Assembly (NCBI GenBank): GCA_009733775.1
Contig: WOGZ01000120.1
Span: forward strand, 29,086 to 93,085
Origin: Alectoria sarmentosa
Lineage: Eukaryota; Ascomycota; Lecanoromycetes; Lecanorales; Parmeliaceae
Reading direction: 5' to 3'
Length of the DNA stretch: 64,000 bases
In this document: piece after piece, positions 33,101-43,500 of the stretch
Position numbering within the stretch: position 1 is the stretch's first letter
How the letters are laid out: the number at the start of each line of letters is the position of its first letter
The notes under the pieces: model-generated
What the model was told of the DNA's origin: nothing
The model's database searches: none
The model's input: the letters and a program-made list of their open reading frames with translations, nothing else
Program-made: the position numbers and the translations under genes

Positions 33101-34494
33101 CTACCGTTGCGTACTGTCTCAGCCTCAGCTACCTTTGCAGCCTTATCTTCGATTCTCTTCTGATCCCTTAGAAGAGATGCCTCGATACCCGCCAACATGT
33201 TGCTTCTCAATTCCTTTTGACGAGCTTTGGCGCGGCTTCTCTTCGTCGCAAGGTCAGGTGTAGCGAATTTCGGCTTCTTCGAAGTTGGCTTCTCCACAGG
33301 ATCAATCTCCTCGTCGTCGTCATCATCATCGATGATGTCCATCATGCTTGAGAACGGTCTCTTTGAATGGAAAATGGTTTCTTGAGGTACAAAGAGCCCA
33401 TCATCGCTCTCTTCAGCCTCGTCATCTGAGTCAGTGTCGGCAGTCTCCTGCGCTCGCCTCTTAAGGCGTTGATTCTCCTCATTTTGAGCCTTCTTGAATT
33501 GAACGTCATCTTCCAGTGTGTTCTTGCGCGCCTTGCGCTTAGCTTTGTACACCTTTTTCAACTCTCGAAAGCCAATCGGCGGATCGTCATCCAGGACCAC
33601 GACTTCATTCATCCAAGCAAAGTCATCACTGGAAGAATGACTAGGAGAATCTAGTCCTGATGACTGGGAAACCTTAGAAGTTGCGAGAGCTCTTCCAGCC
33701 CCTGAGCCAAGATTTCTACCAAGTGCTCTCTCCGCGTACAGACGTTGAATTTGCTTCATTCTTTCAATATCTGCTAGCGTACGCTTGGCTCTGGCGTTAG
33801 GCGTTCGTAAGAATGACTTCCCTGGATTGGCATTCGAGGCAGCAGTTGGTTCGTCATCGGAATCAAGCTCAATTACACCATCATCCATCTTCGCCCGAAG
33901 AAACTCCACCTCGTCGTTCTCATACTTGATGGAGACCAAGGTTCCATCCGGCCGCAACTCCAGAATGTCATCATCATCATCGGAGATGGAGATGACATCG
34001 TTTGGCATGGTGGTCCGATTGACTTGATTTTCGTCGTCGTCCTCCTTGATGGAGATTCTATCATCCGTATCTGAGATCTCAACAACACGATCGTAAATGT
34101 AGCCGTTTGAGGGCGATGATTCGTCAAATGGATCTTTCTTGGCAGCTTCGTGCTGTGCGGGAATGGATGTTGACATTGGTTTTGCCGTATTACGAGGCTT
34201 TGAGGCGAAGATCTTGCATGGTTTTGGTGCATCATCGGGAAGAGCATACGCATCAGTGTCTTTGCTCTGGGCAAAGTCTTCTACAATCGGATTTTCTATG
34301 GTGATGTACGGGATAGATCCGCTGTCGACTGCTGATCTAGGTTGGTCAATTTCCTCTTGGAATTCCGGCATTGGTAGGTTGAGACCTTCAAGTGTGACTT
34401 GAACACCGAGGATATCATCGTAGCTGTCAGGATCTTGTAGGCGGGATGCGTTTGGGAAAGCCCCATCAAATGGGTCGTCATTCTTAGAAGCCAT
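30118..34494 (-). CDS. SNF2-family ATPase with embedded RING finger (Rad5/Rad16/Uls1-like)
   Basis: Ten minus-strand exons: 34494-32571, 32519-32399, 32353-32335, 32283-32154, 32093-32085, 32033-31643, 31592-31547, 31495-30586, 30536-30465, 30416-30118. They sum in frame to 1306 residues. Order: a long acidic, disordered N-terminus (1-560) with several D/E runs and basic patches; SNF2 motif I ILADEMGLGKTVQ (~600); motif II LDEAQ (~735), encoded across a 9-nt exon; motif III ISGTPIQNR; a C3HC4-type RING with CHTCGEPPE and CLHLYCKDC (~1000-1045); then the C-terminal helicase half with IIVFTEWL and ending RVHRIGQKQ (motif VI). A RING inside the helicase is shared by Rad5, Rad16 and Uls1, which use ATP-driven translocation plus ubiquitin or SUMO-targeted E3 activity in DNA repair or chromatin. 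I see no HIRAN domain, so Rad16- or Uls1-like is more likely than Rad5. Exact orthology not resolved. Confidence 0.85.
32085..32093 (-). other. 9-nt microexon encoding part of the DEAQ Walker B motif
   Basis: Upstream exon ends GTT G (32154) and downstream exon begins AA GCT CAA (32033). The nine bases TACTCGACG between flanking introns 32153-32094 (60 nt, GTGAG..TAG, CTGAC branch) and 32084-32034 (51 nt, GTCAG..TAG, CTAAT branch) supply V-L-D and the first base of E. With them the protein reads VVLDEAQVIKN, the SNF2 motif II. Without them the frame is kept but the L-D-E core is lost. Confidence 0.8.
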
Positions 34495-35218
34495 GGTGGT
34501 CCAACTTAGACAACTATAGAGCAGTCAGTGAAAAGGCTATTAATGAGATGGTAAAGCGATTGATGTCTTTGAGAGTGGGATATACAAAGCAATACAAGTG
34601 AGCTTAGATAAAACAATCCTTCAAGATTGGCGGGTACTGGTTTGATGTGAAGATCTTCTAAAAGAGTTGGCAAGTGTAAAATCGGTGTAGGACACAACGA
34701 AGTGAGAATAAAGAGACGATGAGACTGGAAAACGTGCAATTGTTGTAGTAGTAGCAAGGTTGCAGCAAGCTGAGGGCACGATAAATGATGATGTTCGAAG
34801 TGAGTGTAGAGTGCGAGCGTCCGTGAAGTATTCGGAAAATGAGAGAAGACGTTGGAAGGAGGAACAGGATAAGACGTAAGTTGGAAGTGCGATGTGTAGG
34901 TGGAAGAGGGTTGTAGGACTTACAAGTCTTGGCTGATGCAGAGGATTAAAAGACTTGGTGCAAGAAGTGAGTAGACGAGAAGGTGTACAATGAGATGTTG
35001 GGTGGAAGTACGATAGGCAGGTGGAAGAAGATTTGGAAGACTTACAAGTCTTGGTAGATGTAGAAGACTCAAAAGCTTCGTGCAAGTACGAATGGAATTG
35101 TGAGATGTCTTTGTTGGAGAACCGGAAGACTTCCGATTCTTAGAATCTGTAAAAGACTGAAATGATTAGTGCAAGGATTAAACACCCAACTGATGTTTTA
35201 TAGATGAACCGAAGGCTT
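34495..35218. repeat. degenerate tandem repeats upstream of the SNF2/RING gene
   Basis: Two similar units of roughly 120 bp each contain GACTTACAAGTCTTGG (34917-34932 and 35039-35054), preceded by GGTGGAAGA and followed about 40 bp later by GTGCAAG. A weaker third unit follows at about 35110-35175. GACTTACAAGTC is itself nearly palindromic. The block lies 130-680 bp upstream of the start codon at 34494. No gene seen. Confidence 0.5.
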
Positions 35219-35872
35219 TCAGGTCTTCGTCAATGTATCAAAATTTGAGACTTTGGAGCGGACATTAAGCAAATCAGTGACGTATTGGTCAACTCGATTG
35301 TTGGCCCAAAGGTTTCTGGGTCGCTTGAGCCATGAGAAGTGGTAGGATGTATGTAGATTGGTAGACCTGGACGATGAATGGATGATAGGAAGTAGACCAG
35401 GAGGATGTTGAAGATCTGAAGGAGAAAGATGAAAGTTGGAGGGAGGAAGCGGTTGGAAGTCCGCAAGAAGCTGAGAGTTCAGATGACGGAGGAGTTGTAA
35501 TGCCGAAGAAGCTGGGTTTGAAGGATCGACGCAAGTCCAAGATCCCAAAGCCACGGGAATGGATAGATCGAAGGGGCGGCAGGCTGGTGGGCCCTCAAAT
35601 GACTGACTGGCTAGGAAGGCTTCACGCCACTCGATGGGGATACCGAAGGCCATGAGCGTTGGCACTATTGCGCAGAGCGGTATCTGAAGGGCCAAATTCC
35701 TTGAAAACCGAGACTTCTCGTCTTCTCCGGAAGACAAAAATGCTTTGTTGAACTTGGGAATGCGGAAAGTCGGACTATGTCGCCCGGATTGCAGGCCATG
35801 TCGCAGATCGAACATCTTCGCCCCTCTCTGTAGAGACGAACCGGATGAGCAATGCGTCTTAGGCCGCCTCAT
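35219..35872 (-). CDS. weak hypothetical ORF
   Basis: An ATG-initiated minus-strand frame of 217 residues (MRRPKTHCSS...), rich in S, L and P, without a recognisable domain. A neighbouring frame just upstream (35869-36099) is leucine-rich with an amphipathic pattern (ILPILRLDLEGNE), and could be a preceding exon. I could not define a junction. Real gene, remnant and chance ORF are all possible. Confidence 0.25.
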   Translation of the reverse strand: MRRPKTHCSSGSSLQRGAKMFDLRHGLQSGRHSPTFRIPKFNKAFLSSGEDEKSRFSRNLALQIPLCAIVPTLMAFGIPIEWREAFLASQSFEGPPACRPFDLSIPVALGSWTCVDPSNPASSALQLLRHLNSQLLADFQPLPPSNFHLSPSDLQHPPGLLPIIHSSSRSTNLHTSYHFSWLKRPRNLWANNRVDQYVTDLLNVRSKVSNFDTLTKT

Positions 35873-37239
35873 GCTATAGCATAGGTGTAGACCTGGATGC
35901 GGTTCACCGAGCAGTATTGTATTTGGTGATTATGAACCCCGTATAGAATGCTGATATCCATGTCTGGCCCATAGGGCAACAGTCTGCCCTCTAAAGTAGA
36001 TATTGTCTCATTGCCTTCCAGGTCGAGACGGAGGATCGGAAGGATCGAGCATGGATCGGCAGCTGAGCACAGCTGCGATAGTATGCGGAGAGAGCGCAAG
36101 CTGTAAAAGGGGAGCAGGAGTCGGAGGAGGGTATCAGTAAAGGATCAAGTCCAGGAAAACGCACCAGCTGCACCTTGTCGTCACCCCTAGGCCAAAATCC
36201 GTGACCTCCGATAAATACTACCTAGTCAAAATGACATTACGCATGTGAAACCAGAAGTCGAGAGGGCGGAAATGTCGTTGATGAAGAAGCAAAGGCGGGA
36301 AAAAAGGTCACATGTGGCAAAAGGCCGATGTTGAAGCTTCTTACAGCGAAGCGCTGGCGGATGGCGAATTTTACACGTGAACGTTCTCCTGTTCCAGGTA
36401 AATATTTGGCAAAGAGAGAGCATTGTTTGATCTTCTGGGAGTATTGTTGCTGTGTCAAGCAACGAGCTGCGACATTTTCTATCGGCCGAGGGGGCCTCGA
36501 TGTTACGTCCGTTGGGTTGGCGGATTGATGTTTCTTGCTGCATTCCTCTAGATAGCCCACGAATTGCATGATTACAGCAAATGTGCACGGCACTAAAATT
36601 CGATGTTGCTGTCGGTAGCATTTACAAGCTGCACTTCCTATCCTCTAATTCCAAAACCTCCTTTTCAAGCTCTTAGTTTCGAAATCGTGGATATATGTAC
36701 ATAGAAGACCGATGGACACGCCCTAATTTTGCATCCACATTCGTCTTGCTAAAAGAGCCATTCATTCATGACGATCTTCGCCGTACGCCACGCGCCGAGA
36801 GTCCATTTTGGATGTTGAGTGCCTGGAGATTTTCGCAGCCCCAAAGATAAACTTGTGACTTCGTTGTCACTGCTGCGAATCTGCAAAGAGCACAAGGGAT
36901 GAGTTGTGTGTTGGTGTCAGGATAGGACTAGACGAAAGGTTCTCACAGTTCCGGGCCTACAGCTCGTTGAGCTCTGCATCAGGTGTGCTTTGAGGGAAGC
37001 CGTTTGGCCAGAGAGAAGGAAAAGAGGTTATTTGATGGAGTTGCTGCTCGCAGGATGTCGAGCCGCTACGACTTCGCAACATCTGGGTTGCGTTCGTCTC
37101 CTCGAAGCATCGGCGCGGCTAGTGTATGCTGTCAGGCCTGATGCCAACAGGAACGCTCCAAGCCTGAGCAGCCACGACTGATAATGCCATCGGCAGGCAT
37201 CGTGTCTATGTAGTGTACAAATTTTCGTCCAGGCTGATA
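35873..37239. other. intergenic, no supported gene
   Basis: Apart from the leucine-rich frame mentioned for the preceding ORF, no coding signal is convincing here. Confidence 0.35.
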
Positions 37240-39253
37240 TCATCTGGTGTTGAGTGTGCTTGGGTCATCTGCTGGATAGAACCTTGTCGACTATTAGTGG
37301 AGCCTACCAGGCAAGGGAAGGGGGAAGGGGGAAGGACTTACCAGGCTGCCAGAGCAATGATCATATACAGTACTTGGAGAAGGACACCCTCGAGCCTATG
37401 ACAATGTCAGAAGACTAAATTGACAATAATCAACTTGAAGACTGACCAGTGTGATTTTCCGTCCTGGATGAGATAGTTGACCAGCAAGACCGCAACGAAA
37501 AGCACGGCAATCTGGAAGCCATCGAAGGCAAGATTCATCTCTGCGTTACCCATGATCCAGCCCAGAACGACGGTGAAAGGAATGACGAGTAGAGCGATCT
37601 GCATACTTGATCCAACCGCGACTCCAATGGCTAGATCCATCTTATCTTTGCAAGCCACCGTCACTGCTGTTGCGTGCTCTGCTGCGTTTCCTACGATGGG
37701 AAGGAGAATCAGCCCCACAAAGGTTCTCGAGACCTTACCACCCTGGGTGATCGCGTCGATGCTGTCAACCATGAATTCTGCGCATATGGCAACGAGTGCC
37801 GTCGAAGCGGCAAGGGTGAAAAGAGCAACCCATTTGCTCAGTTGAGGAAGCTCTTTCTGTTCTGGTTCACGCATTGGCGTCTCCTGTGTGACTGAACCGC
37901 CCATACTAGCCGAGATTCCAGCACCAATGTTTGCAATTCCTCTAATAGAGTCCCCTTCCTCTACTTTGGTCCGCCGCTTTTCGACCTTGATACTGGGCGC
38001 GCTGTACATTGATGCGTGGGTCTTGAGCTGGAAGAAGAGATAGGCTGCGTAAACCAGTAAGAGCAGGATGGCGGTACCGCGCGAAAGCTGGGTGATTCTT
38101 TCCGATTTCAGGGACTCTTTGATCAGAGAAAGAGTATTAGCAAGTAGACAACGCAATTCCGCTATGGGAACTTACGAAGTCCGTCTGCCCACGCTTGAAA
38201 AGCTGCAGGAATGATCAAGCTACCAACAGCTAGAGCGAGCAAGCTTGAAGCTGTCTGCGCGACTGTTATGTTGAAATGCTGCTCAACACGATTGAGGCCT
38301 CCGAAGAAAAAGCACATTCCCATGACGAGAAGGAGATTCGATAACATGCTGCCGATGAGAGATTCCTGCACAATATCCACTTCGTTCTTCACTAAAGCAA
38401 TAATGGACACAATCAATTCGACAGCATTGCTGTTGCTTTGTTAGTGACGGCTGGGTATGAATAGTTGTGTATAGTCTTACCCAAATGTTGCATTGAGCAA
38501 ACCTCCAATCGTTTCCCCTGTCCGCAAAGCGATCTCCTCCGTTGCATAGCTCAACATAGCGGCAAGAGGAATGATAGCAATAAAGTTGATCACGAAAACT
38601 CCGACCTTGGGAACGTTCGCGAAGTTGACAGCGATGCCAATGGGAACGAAGATCAACAATACATTGACCCAAGAGTTGAATAGAGTAGCTCTCAACTGCG
38701 ATACAGCCGTGAATGTCTGTGTGTCTTTTTCCCAAAGCCCCGAGCGGGTTCGCGGTTTCTTCACCTCTTCCCCATCCTCCTCTTTGGTAGATTTGCTCAC
38801 AAATGGAAATTTGTTTATGAACCTCCTTCTTGGCTTCCCTTCTTTCTCTTCGCATTTGGTTTCGGAATCCACCACTGTGGAACTCTCTGTTGTTCCAGAA
38901 TCTTGACTCTTCTCATGGTCTCGACTAAAATCTTTCACCGAGGATACCCCTTCCACGGGCGATTTTCCAGAAGAAGGCTGGGAAGAAGAAGGCATTGTGT
39001 CTGCATGTCTGGGTTGCTGAAGTATTTCTAGAGTCTGCGATCTCCGTTGCAGCTCGATTGAGGGAGTGAGCTGGCTCTCGGAGCGATTCATGGGAAGAGG
39101 CCGCAGTCCATTTTCCTCGTCGTCGTGATTGAGATCCTTATTCCGTGTCCTGATCTTGCGAAAGGGGTTGTAATTTGGGTTGGGATCACCTTCTTCGTCG
39201 TACCAGGCTGCATGCTTGGCAGCTGCTCTATATCTGTCTACATTGGTGACCAT
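37240..39253 (-). CDS. VCX1: vacuolar Ca2+/H+ exchanger (CAX family)
   Basis: Minus-strand exons 39253-38481, 38429-38176, 38116-37447, 37395-37342 and 37282-37240 join in frame to 597 residues; the introns are 51-59 nt. CAX proteins use the vacuolar proton gradient to load Ca2+ into the vacuole. A ~180-residue hydrophilic N-terminus (S/E/K-rich, probably regulatory) precedes eleven or so membrane helices. The two inverted alpha repeats carry the CAX signatures GNAVELIVSIIAL and GNAAEHATAVTVACKDKMD, each with the acidic residue (E) that binds the cation. An acidic/polar loop separates the halves. The last short exon contributes WFYPADDP, the usual FYP ending; a stop at 37338-37340 would be used if intron 4 were retained. 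An alternative upstream start exists (ATG at 39292, 51-nt intron 39288-39238) that would change only the first few residues. Confidence 0.9.
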
Positions 39254-39292
39254 TAGTATGGATCAGGCAATGGGGGAATGATACTTACGCAT

Positions 39293-40525
39293 GATTTGGA
39301 CTAGACAATGGGAGTGAATGCGCTCAAGCGCAAGAGAGTGGGAAGGAACTTGTTATGATTCTGGGGCGCATCGTTAGTCTTGACGAGTATCAGGTGAGGC
39401 TGTCGCAGCCTTACCGATAACAGTTGACCTTACGGATGGCCGTCAGCTGGGCCGCAGGCACGAGCGTCGATGTGGATCTTGGAGATAGCTGTTTGGCGCA
39501 AGACAACAAGGATCCGGATCCTTCGTCTCTGATAGCTGGGGTAAGGCTGGGATTGAGGCCAGATATAACGAAAACCCTTCAGCAGCGTAGAAGAAGATGG
39601 ATGACGGTGAAAGAGTGACGAAGAAAAGATTTGCCAGCAAGTCTTAAGGAGTGGTAATAGCCAAGAGCCAAGAGCCAAGAAATGACTACCCTCGTACCTT
39701 GATTGTTGACAATAAATGCGCAAATGATCTGCACAGATTTATTAAGCTCAGGGACCCAAAGCCACAAATCCCCAAGGATTTTTGTACGCAGTACTCGCAC
39801 TACAAGGCTGAATAATACGAGCGCTCGCGCAAAGTGTAGTGAAAGTTGGAAGTTGAACTCGATTCTCATCCATCATAATTTATGACCTACGAGTCTGAAA
39901 TGCAGCGCCATGGGATGGATTTAAGATTTTCAACGAGGACTGCCTGCTCCACACTTGTCTAACTGCTCCAAAACAAACAAGACTGCTCCCTGGCGGCTAA
40001 CGTCACACTTTGGCACAGCCTCAACCGCTTACTAATGCGGTGTCCCCGCAAATACTCCTACAAGAAGCGTTTCTACTCGACAATCTCACAATGACCTGCC
40101 GACGATCGTGACCTAGGTTACAAGTATGACCGTTGATTGATACTTATCACTATTGTGGAGCAGCTCACTGCGGCACAGACTCGCGATATATCTCTTTCCC
40201 GCGCGTTTGCCCCAGGGGTTGCCGGAGCAATGACTGGTTGATGAGCCTATCAATCAAGGGACAACCCTGCACTCCTGCCTGGCTGTCTGATGCAAGGCGA
40301 TAATGCAAGGTCCAACGGCTACCATGTGATCGCGAGGCAACATGTGTGGCAGATTTGTACGCCCACGAAGCAGTTTCGTTTCGGTTCCAAGTGGCATGAA
40401 TTGCCCAAGTTGCAGACTCCTCCAACAACTGCCAAACGTTATGGTTTGATGAGGACACATTTCATCTCGCTTGACCAAATTCGGTGATCGCCATCACGAC
40501 CATTTCGATACACGGGGTCCAAATC
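39293..40525. other. divergent promoter region, VCX1 / IML1
   Basis: About 1.2 kb between two divergently transcribed genes. No gene seen. The first part includes a likely 5' UTR of the exchanger gene. Confidence 0.45.
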
Positions 40526-43500
40526 ATGGCAAACCAGGATCCTTCTCGCCCACTCCGTGCTTCACATCTTCGCCAAATGAGCACGGGCACCTCCATCCCA
40601 CTCCATGGCGCAGTCCATGCAGATGATGCTGTCTCTGAAACAACTATAGCATCTGTAGCCCACAAAGCGAAATCCGGAGTCTCGGTACGGCGGTTGTGTA
40701 GCCTTTCAATACACGATGAGAACTTTTCCAGGGAAGACGTCGTCATCAATTTGGCGCTTTTCCATGATAGCGTTGTGAAGGCTGGGGCTTTGATGCAGCT
40801 GACAGCTTTGAAGGCGACTCTTGAGACCGTTAAGCATAATATGAAGTCACAGAATGCCATGCAAGAGCCTCTGAATGCCGCGGATGTCCACCCAGAGAAC
40901 ATGGACATTAACCGGCATCATGTTTTCAGTGCAAAAGCCATAAGTGAAGAAATGCTCTCGAAACAGCCAAATGTAGAGGTTTCAATTTCACGACGAGTTG
41001 AACATGCGTCTGGCTTTGAGAAAGGGGCCCATGTCTTAGTGTCAACAGCTGACGAGACGTCCTGCTACGCATCCCATGTTGAGATTGTTTTTCGAGATCA
41101 GTATCTTGCCCGCGCGGACATGTGGCGTCTGGTCTCCGACGAGCTGGCTAACCGCTGCATCTTCAGAGGTCAAAGGATGGTCTTTATGGAGAGCATCAAG
41201 GCTAGTATTAAAACAATATTCGTGAAGGGCCGAAAAGTGCCGTCTGCTTTCTTTCATGCGTCCACCAAACCCATTTTTCGCAGCGAGTCTGCCCGCTATG
41301 TTTTGTTCATCCAGATGTCCAAAGAGATGTGGGATTTTGATGCCGATGGTACCGGAGAGATAATGTTCGATAAGGTCATCAATGGCTTCCTTCCTGAGCT
41401 CTTCAAGAGATGGCAACAGCTGAAAGTCAAGCATCTCGTCAGCATAGTACTATTCACAAGGATGATATACGAAGATAGGACGGCCACCAGCTCCACCGAT
41501 TCAAACCTCGGCCTCGAAACACTACACAAACGAGACAGTGAAGATGAGAATGACGCGAAAGACTTCTACAGAGTCGTAGCCAGTGATATGGCAAGCGAAG
41601 AATGGGCTGATATCCTGAATCAATTGAAAAGAGAATTCAAGGTATTTGTTCGAGACATTTCTATCCGAAAGCCTGATGCGGGAGACCATTTACCACTTGG
41701 AACGAACATCTCTTCGGCGTTGGCTAATCTACCTAGTCATGTCATCGCTGGCCGTCCCTCTGCGGCGACGCATGGGAATGTTCTGGAAGCAATAAATCTG
41801 GCGTCCTCCCAATTCTCCTCTGATTACATTGACCGCGATCTTGTTAGGACTGGGGTGTCCATCGTGGTATTGACCCCGAGCGCGGGTCTGTTTGAAGTGG
41901 ACTACAATCTCTTGGTCGCCACTACCGAAAACTTGATTGATAACGGTGTTGGTATCGATCTGGTCTGCTTGTCAAAGATGCCACTCCATTCTGTGCCTCT
42001 GTTCAAGTATAGACGTCGTTCGGATTTGGGTGATTTGATTGCTAGGCAGACATCCCACGTCATTGAAGACCAAGATACACCAACAGGCAGCCTTTTAGGT
42101 GGTGCGGGTCAGAAGAAAACACCGACATCGTCATTGACGCATGAGAGGCCAAATCAGATAAAGGAAGTACTATCAGGGCACCAGTGGGGCTACGGAATCC
42201 CACACTGGGTCGACATATCATTCTGGACCGCATCATTGGACGAGGACCGCAGAGCAACCGCGGCTCTAATCAAAGCAAAAGTGAAGTCAAGCTTTGATGC
42301 GCCACAGCACAAGAGGTTTGTTCCAAGAGTAAAGATGTACGAACTCCAAATGATGGGCGTGATGGAAAACGCCATCAGCGATATATCAATTTTACCTCTG
42401 TCTAAGAGTTTGAGCTCAGTCAGCCGATCTAGAAGTCTATCCTCTGCAAGCATGTTTGGATCCCCCAAACCGGCGAGCGCACGTCCAACCTCCGAAGCCC
42501 TCGATTTGCAAAGTGACGGACCAGGCGGTCATACACCAAAGTTCTCCACCTTGATTGTGTCTGGTCGATCCGGCAATCAAAAAAGTATCGGTCCCTTTTT
42601 TCAATGGATGGATGAATATGATGACCTGCTCTTTCGCCATCCTCTGGTAGCGAATAAACGAGCTCGAAAAATAGCATCTGCGCGTGACATATCTACCAGT
42701 CATCGTTACAGCCCATCTTCATTTGAAACTTCCGCAGGGACCCGTCAGGGGTCTGTTAGCAGGAGTAAGCACAGCTCTGATGAAGAAAGCCTCCATAGTA
42801 AAGCAAAACTGGGACGCCGTGTATTGCGGAAGGAAGCGAGCGGGAAAACCAGATTTGCTGACGCTGAAAGCAGCAAACTACAAGCTCATCCAGCTCCAAA
42901 TGCCACGTCGCGCCAGATCAGTTTTGGGCCTCAAGGATTCGAATTCGCCAGGGCAAAGGCGATTGCAACTACGAGCACTGAACAATCCACCGGCTACAAA
43001 GTTCCCAAGTCTCTAATAAGTCAAGGCTTCAAGTCTCCATTTCCTATCAAGCATGCCACCTCTTCAACGAAGCTGCCAACAAAGGCGCACATCAGCACGA
43101 CCTCGGGCGGGAGCCCTAATCCTCACGAAGCCAATTCAAAGGATCAAGACCTGCCACCGCCTTCCGATTCTGAGCAACAGCAGACTTCGAGACCCATTCC
43201 AATCAGAAACCCTACCGCGATACACTTGAGCGATGAAGGCGGATCTAAGGGCATAGGTGCTCGAAAACTTTATGAACACAAGGCGGACGGTCAACCGACG
43301 TATAGACTTGGTGCATTGCAAGACCTTCGGGAAACAGATTACACGAGTGCTGAATCTGATCATGAGCGCATGGACGATTCTCGGGTACTATCAGCGACCC
43401 TGTCGCCGAGTAGCACACTGGCGCCTTGGCTAACGATGCTAAATCCCTCCAATCCTTCAAAGACAAAGACAGTAGTAGCTAGTCGACTTGGAAGGTGGCA

